A stretch of 64,000 bases of DNA from Pomacea canaliculata. Its lineage: Eukaryota; Mollusca; Gastropoda; Architaenioglossa; Ampullariidae. Both the position numbers and the translations under genes were made by a program. Of this stretch, positions 11,043 through 22,278 are shown piece after piece; the first letter of the stretch is position 1, and the number at the start of each line of letters is the position of its first letter. The stretch is from assembly GCF_003073045.1 (NCBI RefSeq), contig NC_037592.1:15122384-15186383 (forward strand). The letters are read 5' to 3'. Under the pieces are notes generated by a model that saw nothing but the letters and a program-made list of their open reading frames with translations, was not told where the DNA came from and did not search any database.

Positions 11043-14000
11043 TTATTTCTTCACAGTCACAACTATAATGATTGTCACAATAATGATTATGACCAAAAAA
11101 ATCACAAGCAGGCAGCACATTTTCTTCCGGGACTTCCTCTGAAACAAGAGATGGTGAAAGATAGTGAGACAACATCAATAAATAATACTGGAAAGTCAGA
11201 GACAAAACAAGTATATTAGCTACAGTGTAAACTGAGGTTAAAAATATTAACTTCTGTGTAAGAGAGTAATGAAAAGGATTTTCAAAACTATTCTGGGTTA
11301 CTTTGTATTAAAGTCACTTTGACCATGGAATAAAAGTGACAATAAGTTGATTAAGCTCGTTTATGACAGAGAACTATTTTTATTGATATTTTTTTTCATA
11401 GCATATAGTTCTTCAGGAGTGTGTGATAGCAACTCAGGTTTTTTCCCAGGATTTTCTCTTTGGCTGTTGACCTTTTTTTTTAATGTGCATCTGTTTACAG
11501 GGTGATAACAGATAACAAAGAGCAAAGAAAATGACAACATTAAAGATTATTTACTTTTCTCTGTCTTTTCTCTCTCTCGTGAATCTGTTTATACAGTCAA
11601 AACAGCCACTCGCAGACAATATCAAATGATGAAACTATTTCTAGGCCCATCCATGCACAGTCTAATAATGCAAAGTTTAAGTTCAAAGACTGATGAACAA
11701 TTAAAAAAAAAAACCCAACTAAAGTTAATGTGTGAAACTTCTATTTTACCTGATATTCTGATGCTTTGATTAGCTGCTCATTGCCAGTCTCCACATTTGA
11801 GTAAGCTCTCTCCACATTAGCCTCAATATCATCTGTAACCAACACTCCTCTGTCAACATTCTGCAGAATCTCACTTTAAATCTTACACTTATTACGGACA
11901 AACACCGGAAATTATAGCCGAACAGTAAAGTAATTCATGGCCCTATGCTCCTGAAGGAGTAACAAGGAATAAACTACTAAAGTGACAGACAATGCCAAAC
12001 CCCCTCATGACTGTCTGGTAAATTATATGAAATCAATGAACATTGTATGGGTCTTTCACTTTGAGTTTGGATAGAAACACGTGAATCAGAATACAAGATA
12101 ACAGACATATCCAACATCATGGATATCATGGATCATAAATAAAGAAGCAGATCCACTGCAAAATTACCTGACACAATCCTGATTTGTTAGGAAAAATGAT
12201 TAAAGCATGGTATCTTGCCAGTAGGCTGACAGAAAATTCTGGCTACAATTATTACAGAAGGAATGAATCTTGAACACAGAGAGTTACTTTTGGGGATATA
12301 AACCAAATTTTGCAGTTTTACTGCTGCAATCTTAAAAAATTGACACACTCACTCAATACTTCTCCTTGTTCACTGATCATCGCACCCAAATCTCGAAAGA
12401 TTTCATTGACGTCTAGAATATCAGACTGCAGGATAAAACACAGCAAAAGTAAAATACATTTCTGTTTAAGCAATCTGTAGAAATTTTTTTTTAATGGTCC
12501 TACAATGTCTCTGTACCCACATATTCATCATGATTACTGCTACTGCACAAAATGCATGCTTTCCTTAACAGCCCAAGAAAATAAAGACAAAAACATTAAC
12601 AAAATTATAAAAACAATGTCATTTTTCAAGAACCAAAAAAAGTTACGTCTCTGTTTAAATTTTCACATTTATAACAATGGAAATAGCTGCTATCTTTAAC
12701 TGCTTTCTGACCAATTCCAAAGCAAATGTTTATAATTAGAGAATAATATGATGCATAATAGGATTTATTATGATTTTGGAAGCCGATAAATTACAAAACC
12801 CACGAAACTACTGAAGAAAATAGTGTTCAAAAAATAACTGTTCATGTCTATAGAGAGGAAAGAACAAAGTCAAACTTTTTGAACACACAAGACACTCTTC
12901 TAATTCTTGTGAACTTACTACACGCACCAAATTCCTATCAAACAAAGAGCAGGTCACATGCCGATGATCTAGAAAATGGCCACAAAAATGATAATATTAC
13001 ATAATATTATTAGGTTTCCTAGCATTTGCACAGCCATTTCAGTTATACCTCAAAATTATCAAAAGAAGGAGAGAGTACAATACAAATATAATAACAAAGC
13101 ACACCTCCAGCTGCCGGATTCTTTCTTCTCGCTCACGAAGCAAGGCCAAGTCGTCTTCAATGACTTCCTCTTGAGCCTGAAGCTGTGCCACTCGATGCTC
13201 ATCTTCCACCAGCCGCTGCCTCTCAATATCTTGCTAAAAAACAGAAAATAATACAAGGAAATAGCATTTGGAGTGTGATCTCTATTTCTGTTAATCTTCT
13301 TTCTTTCTGGTCAGGTATCTACCCCAAAAATATGGTAACCTACTTCTCTCATGCAGTCTAAGAAGCTAATCCAGTTTCACACTGCCAATTGTGTTAATAT
13401 TTGTTTTGTCATTTCTCTTAACTTAGATTTTTATCTTTCAAAAAAATTTATTGCCCCTTTGCATCCACTCAAAATGAGTAAATTGACTCATACAACCTTC
13501 CATGAAAGTTGTAAGCCTTTTTAAAAAAAAAAAAAAAATTAGTAAAGATCGTAATTACAATCTCTCATATAACCACTGTTAAAAACATACATTCCAGCCT
13601 GCTGTATCATCCAGTGCCTTTGGCTGCTGTCCTCCAAGTTTTACAGTTGTTTTTACTTTTTCTGTTGCTTTCTGGAATATCATTATTAAGAAAAATGTAT
13701 ATCTATTTTTGTACTAATACTTGCACACATGCAACAAAAGTCCAACAGTAAATCAGTATAAGAAAATAACAAGTTAAATTGTTTTCATCCCCATCCTCCC
13801 AGGTCATTGTTATACCATGCCTGCATGTAAATCAATTGTTACACCATATATATATATACAAGTTATACCACATATACATGCACAAGTTATTGTTATATTA
13901 GGTATGCATGTACAAGTCATTTTTATACAATGTATAAAATCCATTATTATACTATTTATGTACAAGTCATTGTTATACCATATATGCATATACAAGTCAT

Positions 14001-15783
14001 TGTTGTACCATGTATACATGTAAAAATCAGCAATTTTTATCACCTTTTGTAAAGTTTGAAATCTCTGTACAGCTTCCTGGAAATCACTAGTCAATCTTTC
14101 CACCTGGATTTTCTGTTGCTGAAAGTAAAAAAACAAGGTAAAAACCCCATAAAGTGAATTAATAAAAAAGAAAATTTAAAAATGTAGTTTTACAAGAAAA
14201 TGACTAAAATTCTTGAGATGCAAATTAAAAACGAAAAACAAAAAAAGTCATAAAAAATACCGAAAAAAAAGGAACAAATGTGCTGCAAACTGCAACTTTC
14301 TGTGTCTAAAGTCCATGACTAATTCAACTTAAATTGTTTTTCTTCTTTGTTCAGACCATATAGCAAGTGTTTGACATTGTTAAACCATATCTTGGGATGT
14401 AAGATGATATATATATATAAAACATAAAAAAAAAATAAAAAGCCATAAAACTGACATACTCTGTCTGCTTGCCTTGTGGTAGCACTTCGTATTAACCTTG
14501 TTGTGGATTGGGCAGTCTTATTTGTGTTGACTGATATCTCATGGCTGAAAATACCAATTGGGATGTATGCATGCATACACACACGCGCATGCACAATTAT
14601 TGTATGACCATACATTTATAAATGTGAATATATATGAGTACAAGCTTAGATGCCAGATAAAAATGGTATAATTATTATTAACTTAAATAACCATGGCAAT
14701 ACTGTCGCTTTCTGTTATAAATTAATGATGCATGTCCTTAATGACAAAAAGTTTTTACTGATGCCTTTGGTGATTAACATACATTTTGTCTCGCAGAGCT
14801 GGAGAATCTCTCTCAGTGCCAATGTTTTTCAGAGCTCTTTCAATGGAATTTGCTGAAATAAAGCCAGAGAGGCAGGACATAAATCCATTTTCAACAATTT
14901 AAAAAAAAAAATGTACATATGCCTCCTTAATTAGAGCCATATTGTAATTAACTCTGTATTTCAACGATATGCTTTATACCTAATTCCATTTCACAGACGG
15001 ATTACTTTACAAATGGAGGACAAGCAGATATATTAACCATCTTTAACATCTTGTCCCTTGTGTAGCACTTATTCTTGCATGTGTGCATATATTCATGTAC
15101 GTGAGTGCATGCGCATTTACATACACACTTACCTCCATTGTTAATCTGGAATATGTTACTTCGAATCTGCTCACAAAGCTCATTTACCGAGGAGCGGCCT
15201 GAAACAAAGGTAATTATTTTATGTCAATTATTCATTTGAGTCTTCTTTGACATTACGTATTTCACAGCTTAAATTTTCTTTGTCAATGGGTTTCTGAGAA
15301 TTATTCAAAAAGGGTTGAAAGTACAGCATCTGTGCACCAGTGTGTTCAAGCTGGCATCCACATTTCGAGGGTAGAAAGCAGCTTTGCGTAAGTTTAGGCC
15401 GAAATGTTGGGGTCTGGTGCGGGAGTGAAAAGAAAAAAAAAAGAGTTGTTTTGTCAATTGCTACGAAACTGCAAATTGTTGAACATGCCCCGAAAAGGGG
15501 GAATAGGTTGCTAATCTTTCATCATAATTTAAAATCAGAAATCTAATAATGCATGATATTGCACATGTTCTAGCATTTCCAAATTTTTTGAATCATTTTT
15601 GATTACCCGTGACCTCTGATTACCCAGATGATGTGCGCCAGATATTACACTAGATAATCAAGGTTCTACTATATTCATACCTGTGTCTTGGTATCCATTT
15701 GCAGAATCTCTATAAGGAAGTGACGGAGCTGTTGGATCATCTCTGTATTCTCTAACTGCTCCATACCCTCGCTGGCCAGACAT
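11043..15783 (-). CDS. STX7: Syntaxin-7/12-type endosomal Qa-SNARE, ten coding exons
   Basis: Coding exons (minus strand, 5' to 3'): 15681..15783, 15133..15198, 14783..14852, 14460..14544, 14044..14118, 13591..13671, 13105..13233, 12353..12425, 11750..11832, 11043..11138. All introns are GT-AG and phases agree, giving 286 residues. The protein has an N-terminal three-helix (Habc) region at about 35-150 (SSVNELCEQIRSNIFQIN, SATTRQADR). The Qa-SNARE motif spans about 193-250, with the zero-layer glutamine at residue 223 in ISEQGEV. A basic stretch RKSRKK leads into a hydrophobic C-terminal anchor at about 263-284. This is a full-length tail-anchored SNARE for endosome/lysosome fusion. STX7 and STX12 are vertebrate paralogues, so the symbol denotes the clade. 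A 5' UTR exon segment at 15784..15825 follows an acceptor; the promoter is probably near 16800. Confidence 0.95.
13803..14032. repeat. Imperfect minisatellite in a syntaxin intron
   Basis: Roughly seven diverged copies of a unit of about 30 bases (core CAAGTCATTGTTATACCATA then TGCATGTA) fill most of the 372-base intron between 13672 and 14043. They stop about a dozen bases before the splice donor of the exon at 14044..14118. A 108-codon minus-strand open frame here is partly repeat. Confidence 0.8.
15425..15673 (+). mobile_element. pogo/Tigger-like DNA transposon remnant in syntaxin intron 1
   Basis: At about 15425-15510 the plus strand reads KKKKRVVLSIATKLQIVEH, matching the start of the CENP-B/pogo-type helix-turn-helix of Tigger transposases. 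The frame then decays. The right part contains GATTACCCGTGACC and ends in AGATAATCAAGGTTCTACTA, the form of a pogo-family terminal repeat. The left terminus was not found. The element ends a few bases from the splice donor at 15680. Confidence 0.6.
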
Positions 15784-16216
15784 TTTGCAAGGCTAGCCTC
15801 TGCCAGAGAGTGCCACTTTTTGCTCCTTTTCAAAGAGGAAAAGAAAGAAAAACATTAGATGTGTTTAGATATTTGGAATTATCATTCTTCTAACTCAGTC
15901 TCCATGTTACAGATCATAAACGTAAAGCCATAAACCAATAAAAAGAATGGAAACACATCATTTTTAAATAATCTTTCATAATGTAAATTTTGCACAAATA
16001 GGAAAAATGAAGAAATTGTGTATATAACTATATTTGATCTGTCTTTTGGGCTTTCACACTCCAGTGCAATAAGTCTTGTTTTACTGTAGAACATGGTGCC
16101 ACAAGAGGATAGAGTTTTCTGCACCAGATGAAAGTAGGTATGATAAATGGGATTTACAAGATATAAAAGGGTGGCGTCCTGAAAGTTTACCTTCACAGTA
16201 TGTGTGTGATGGTGGG

Positions 16217-16403
16217 AGTGGGGGGGGGGAAGTGATTGTGTTTTACTTCAAGCCACAAGCTAAGGCTATATCACGGCAAGGCAGCCAGTCTTGTAAAGAT
16301 ATGCCACGTTCTGAGAACGAGACGAGAGCTGAGCTCAGGACAGTACGTCATCCCTTTATACTTTATTAGCGACAGGCGCTAACCGTTGCGCCACCGGACT
16401 GCC
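16217..16403 (-). mobile_element. tRNA-derived SINE, copy B
   Basis: The same family as copy A. The minus strand begins GGCAGTCCGGTGGCGCAACG, followed by GTTAGCGCCTGTCGC; the shared body (CTTGCCGTGATATAGCC) and a C9 tail follow. It lies just 5' of the syntaxin coding region. No clear target duplication was seen. Confidence 0.8.
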
Positions 16404-16406
16404 CAG

Positions 16407-19400
16407 GGGCAGGAGGGAGGGAGAGGGATGGATGAGGCTGTGGGTGTCCTGCTTGTATAAGTACATGCATATTATTAAAAACATAAATATAAAAATTGGA
16501 AGTATTTGTGAAGTGAATGAAGAGTAGGGGGGTGTGTTCACGGGGTTAATGCGGCATGTACGTTAATAAAAGCGTAGTCACAACACGAACAGATAATCTC
16601 TACAAGCTTTCTATTTAAAATTTTAACTCTGGGACAGACAATAGTCTGGATGTGTAAGCCCTAATTTTACATACAATCAACAGTACGAACAAAGCTCTCC
16701 TAATAATTTCCTCAACATCGAAAAGGCTACAAGTATCAGTGAAACTTCAACTTGACGGACATACACTTAACGAGCTTGAACATTTCTCAATGACATTCAC
16801 CTCGTGATAGTCACGCGAAGCTACTTACTTAACTGCCGGTGATCGCCACTGCTCGTAACATGTGCTACTATAAAGCACAGTCTGTAAATCTCATATAATG
16901 ATTCGGTTTCACATGACCATAACATTTATGGCCACTTCCGTCTCAAACACAGACCTAGAGTGACTTCCCCTAAACGAGTGGGGCCGCTGAACCACTCCCC
17001 CCTTTGACGATCGACGAAGTGAAAAGTGTTGCTAGATGTGTGAGTGAGTGCGAGATAATCAGTCTATGACCTTTAAGAATTAACGTAAATTATGCTGTTT
17101 CCCCAGAATTGACTAATGGGAGAGAGTTCGTAACAATTATCAGCTAAACATAAAAAGTACAGTCATGTTGTCTTCACAGATTTCCACTTCGAAGTTGGGT
17201 TTACTTATCTGTGGAAGCAGGGTTCAAAGTTTGTTATATTTTGAAATGTTTAATACGACAGTTTTTAGATTGGTATTCATCTGGATTCCCTTTCAGCACC
17301 TCCACATCTTGTCTGCTTTGTCTTCCGTTTTCATTTACCTATCGACATCTAGTTCTTTACGGATTACTTCGTTTAGAGATTCCACTGTGAGCGGCACTTT
17401 TAAATCAATTATTGTAAAGAAGAGAATACACCAATTTAACTGTGCCTTTCCTATGTATGACGAAGTTTGTAGTTTAAAAATACCTGTTGTGCATTACAAA
17501 CGTGATATCTAGAACATCGCGTCTAATTGTTACCAAAGAGGGCTTAATTATATTAATTGTTCTGTGTCAGCATATTTCATCTCTTAATAAATGCTTTAAA
17601 TAGCTGGTGGTTTACTCTTTTCTTACTTTTCACTCATGACCTGTGTCTGTGTATGCGTTTTTTAGCATGTGCATGTGACAAATATAGTAATTGTGATGCC
17701 TATTAATTGTTAACGCATTGAGCCTGCTGCTGCAGGGAAATGTGCTATACAAATGCAGTTTAAGCACTAACAAAAAGTCAAGGATCACACATTACAAAGT
17801 AGCAAAGCTAGTGCTATATGCTTTGTGTCTACCAGCTACATGCCCATTCTGAGGTAGTATATAGGAATGGTTGCTGTTAGTGCTTAATTTGACGTCAACA
17901 TTGGAGATGATCTCACAAAAATCATTAGAATGAACTTCTTACAATTTAACTGCAGAATTAATGAAAACTGGCACAAAGCTTGCAACAAAATCAAAGAAAT
18001 CTAAACACAAAATGAAACAAAAAAAAAAGTACTAAACTTGAAGACTATTATTTAATAAATTTATAGTCGAGTTTTTCAGTAATACAATCAGCTAAATTTC
18101 ATACCCAATTTAATGTCTCTAAAAATAACAAGCACTTATTCTAAAAGAAAACAATATATTAAAATATGGATCACAAATATATTGCATCAACTATAAACTA
18201 TTGCATTTTCACCGAAGTACACACATGCTCCAGATTACAAGCATCAAGGTTAACCAAGCCAATAGTCAATCAACACACAAACTTAAACTGAGTAAAATAA
18301 TGTCTAGTGGTCCTGTATACAAAGTGAGAACATTTTATCTGCAATGGGACTGATAATAGATAAAAATATATGAATACGAGCTTCTTGCTTCTAATTTTGC
18401 CAGTGGGACACTTTTAGTAAATGCAGTAAACAAAATGCAACTAAAAATCATTTCATACAAGAAAATAACAGCAACATCTAATATAAATGACAGGCAGAAA
18501 AGCACACCTGAGAGCTGTTAAGTATAAACTGGGTGATTTTTGAAAGTAATTTAAAAGGCTTGCAAGATAAATGCAGCCTAAATTACTCATGTAAAACTGG
18601 AAGGCTCAAACATAATGTGAAACTGACTATAGTCATCTAGCCATCTTGAGTTTCAAGAAAACTGATTGGTAGACAAGGCAGGAATTAAAAAATAATGCAT
18701 TCAAGCAACATGTGTATACAAGTGCACACCCTAAGTACATTTGTATACATACATCATCAATAAAGGGCCACTTTATTACTAAAGGACTCAATATTATCTA
18801 TCAAGAGAGATACAACAGACCCATACATGAGGATCACAGAATGCTCCCTGAACGTATTAACTTTAAGCTTGAAACTGTCACCAGTTTGACAAAACTTTCA
18901 TCATGAACTACCACAACGCTGAGAAATTTTGATATGCAGACTATGACAAATGGAACGTCTTTAAAAAAAAATCCAGGATATTGTCAAAATATGAACTAAT
19001 CACATAGCACACAGATTTCAATATCTAAGTAAACGACACAAGATGTTGACAAGAAATTTAAGCAAAAATACGAGTATTAGCATGTTGATATTTATGGTAA
19101 GTAAAATTGTTTAAGCACTTTTCCTTGTACCAAATTCTTGACAGTATTTATAGCATATGCAGTAGCAGAATCTGGTGTTATTTAATAAGGATCAGTGCAA
19201 TAAACATGCGAAATGTGTAATAAATGAGATGGAACCAATCTTTTATCCATAGCTTTATTAGTTCTGTACCACAAATTTAAAAAGTTTCTTGGGGGAAATT
19301 TTGAACATCTTCCTTAACACACTTGCGTTCATGGCAGAATTATTTTCTACCACCATCTGTATACATGCAAACTAAGACCACCAGAAAATCTGGAATCACT

Positions 19401-19780
19401 GTATTAGACTAGAGGTCGGTTCAAGGTGCAGCACAAGGTAGTAAAAACAAAAACTGCAAGAAAGATACTGGCATTAATATAGACCAAAACAGTTATCAAG
19501 AAATCTGGGTCTCCTAACATTTAAGAAACTTGGTTAAAGAAATAAGCATCTGCAGGCATATGTAGTAATAAAAGGATTATCAGCATCACACTGAGGTTTC
19601 AGTACTACAATCTAACATGTTAAGAACCAGTTCAAACAGCATATCAACATGTCCTGAAGTCATGTCAGGCACTTACAAGTCTGGATGCTACCATACAGTT
19701 ACTTCTTATCCTGGACTGGGATACATGCACAGCCTGTAACTTGCAGAATGGTCATGCCAGCTTCATAGCAGCATGCCTAA
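16407..19780. other. Intergenic region between syntaxin and glycogen synthase
   Basis: It contains the presumed syntaxin promoter (16700-17050, less AT-rich). A 115-codon plus-strand frame at 17165..17512 lacks splice context or recognisable motifs. A retroposon-tail-like segment, GAAATGTGCTATACAAATGC, lies at about 17735-17760 and recurs near 27147. Nothing else supportable was seen. Confidence 0.45.
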
Positions 19781-19796
19781 CAGAACATGCCCACCA

Positions 19797-19975
19797 TGGG
19801 AATATAACAAATGGGTTCCACTTTGTCCAGCAAAACAACCTATATCTCAATAAAGCTGCAGTTCTTGTAAACAGGTGCAACATGCAAAGAAAGAAAGCCA
19901 AAGATGAGATTTAAGTGTATGACACCAGATCCTCTGCATTGATGACAAGTGCCAACAGCCTCCATGAATTCAAAT
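19797..19975 (-). mobile_element. tRNA-derived SINE, copy E (degenerate)
   Basis: Recognisable by the body motifs CTGTTTACAAGAACTGCAG and TTTCTTTGCATGTTGCACC (minus strand) in the same order as copies A-D. The tRNA-like head is eroded (GGAGGCTGTTGGCACTTGTC). This is the oldest-looking copy. Confidence 0.55.
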
Positions 19976-19979
19976 ATAC

Positions 19980-22278
19980 ACCCTGATACACTCTTTTTCT
20001 CACTCTCTCATGTGTGTGTACTGTTAACAATATACCTGCAGTAAATGTTCTGCCAGCATGTAATACTGAGGATACTGATCACAGTTTATCACATATTCCC
20101 GCAGTATGATACAGGTCCCCAGCTGGATCCAGTTAAAATTTTTATCTGAATAGTTTTACACAAAATATCAAATGCGAAGAAAAGCTAATGTGAAGTAAAA
20201 ACTCATAATATTGCAATATAACACTCTTTTCCCCATTCCTAATGAAAAAATCAGTCACAAACAAAGCAAAACTAGTCAAAATATGCTTTAAACTTCCATC
20301 AATTCCAAAAGAAAAAAAATACACCCAAACCAAATGAAACTTCAAACGATGCAGTCAGACTAACTACAAAGATATAGATTTTTTTTCAGCAAAATATAAA
20401 TAACTTGAACTAAGTTTGAAATGTCTCAAACTTTGCCTCAAAACCTGAAACAAACATGCACTCACACACACACAATCAATTCAATCTATTAAAGTCAAGA
20501 AATGTTAGCAAAAAAGAAGTAAAAAATTGTATTTTTGTATTCACATACTTTTATTTTTATTTTATTAAGCAATCAAGTCTCTGAGTGTTGTGGATTTCTG
20601 TACTACCAATATTAAAATGGTAACCTCTTTGGAGACAAAAAGTTTTGAAATGTCATCAATGTATGTTGTAATGCACTTCAGTATTTGAATTATACTTGTT
20701 ACAGTACTTTCAAGTACTGATTTTTTTTTTTATTTTACTTATTTCTGTAAGTACCTCCTCAGATGGAGAAAATCTATCTAAATATAAGCCCTATTTCAAT
20801 GTAACTGGTCTCTAACGGTTTCTAATAAAATATTTATGCACCAAAAATGTCTGTGGCTTTGAACAAATCTTGTGGAAAACACAAGAAAATTGAGCAGAAA
20901 ACTGATCAGTTCATGCAGTCAAATTAGAGATAAAGACTGCAAAAATCAGACATACAACTCAAAGAGATAAGAAATTGCTTGCTTGCAGTTTTCTAAATGA
21001 CATCTGCAGCACAAGTGTCAAAAACTGACTCGGATTCTTGCTTGAAAACATTTATTTTACATTGTACCTTCTACATTTACAGCAAGACAAACCACCCACA
21101 TCAAAGATAGAAAGATAAACTCAGTTGCAGCATTTTTTCTCAATATGCACTCTTTAATACGTGGCCAGCGCGCTTCACCTGACTCATGCACATTTAAGTT
21201 TTCCTGAAACTGCATGAACAGTTAACTCTTTTATGAGGAAACCATTTACACATGAATTTCCTCCAAGGGACCATGAATGTGATGATTTTTACAAGTTCAG
21301 GGATTCTGACAACAGACCCTCCCTTTTCATTGCAAAGATACTGAGAAGAACAAAGCGCAATAGAACATGTCTGATACTTACAAGTCCCTTTATAACAGAT
21401 TCTTACACGGTGAAGGTAAAAAAGTACATCTGACAAAACAAAGATATGCCGCTCTGTGACAATATTGAATTTTCTGAATGTCTGACTCCAGAAAACTAAC
21501 CAGATTTTACAAAACAGGACAAGTGTAGAGTTATTCAGATAAAAATTATTTTTCTTTTTCAATAACTTTAAACTTGCGACATAATTCTGACTTATTGTTG
21601 TATCTTCTCTAGCTCTTTTGTAATAATATTTCTGAAGATGGGAAATTCTAAGTCAGGCAAAGTGGTAAGTACATAATTCCTATACTGTCAACACTGTGAT
21701 TATGTTAAAGATGGAATGGCCTCAGACATTACCAGTATGCTGCGACCATATTCTGTATCATTACAACAGCTCAGTCCAACCTCAAAGACAGTTAAGTGAT
21801 TACACTGCAATAACCCATTTAAAAAATAATTCACCTTCATAACCATGGCAACAAATGACTATGATATCCAGCAACTGTTTCTTTTTTGAAGGGAAGTTCT
21901 AGTTTTAGTAGTTCTTATTTGGTTTACGGAGGGATTACAGCTCCATTGATAACTAAAACAAGAGCTGGAGTAAGTCTAAATTTTGACAGGAAGCACAAAC
22001 TGAAAGAGTCATCATCATCACATTCTGCTTTAAACATTGCCATACTGTCAAAATTGGTTCTACAGACAAACTATAATCAACACATACTACAGATTACTGC
22101 AGCCTTCTTTCATCAACAGTGTCACTCATAGGTAACACGCAGAAACTCCAAAGCTTGAGGCTATTTGATGAAGTCACTCTATGAAACCAAGAATCCATTG
22201 GGTGGTAAAATTGATAGGAATTTTTACATACAGGTAATGATACAGACCACTTTGAAAGTAAATAACACTGCGGCAGTA
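19980..22278 (-). other. Presumed 3' UTR / downstream flank of glycogen synthase
   Basis: AT-rich sequence directly 3' of the glycogen synthase stop codon. A minus-strand AATAAA near 21049 is one candidate cleavage signal. No supported gene on either strand. Confidence 0.35.

Noticed and set aside
13810..14136. 108-codon minus-strand frame
   Set aside because: Only its first 25 codons or so are the real syntaxin exon; the rest is translated minisatellite.
17165..17512. 115-codon plus-strand frame
   Set aside because: No motif, splice or promoter support; the length is reachable by chance in AT-rich DNA.
17890..17897. TGACGTCA (CRE-like palindrome)
   Set aside because: An isolated 8-mer in intergenic DNA, far from any start codon; chance occurrence is likely.
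21638..21664. ATG GGA AAT... (MGNSKSGKV) followed by GTAAGT on the plus strand, a myristoylation-like first exon
   Set aside because: No following plus-strand exon is found and the site lies in the 3' flank of glycogen synthase; most likely chance.
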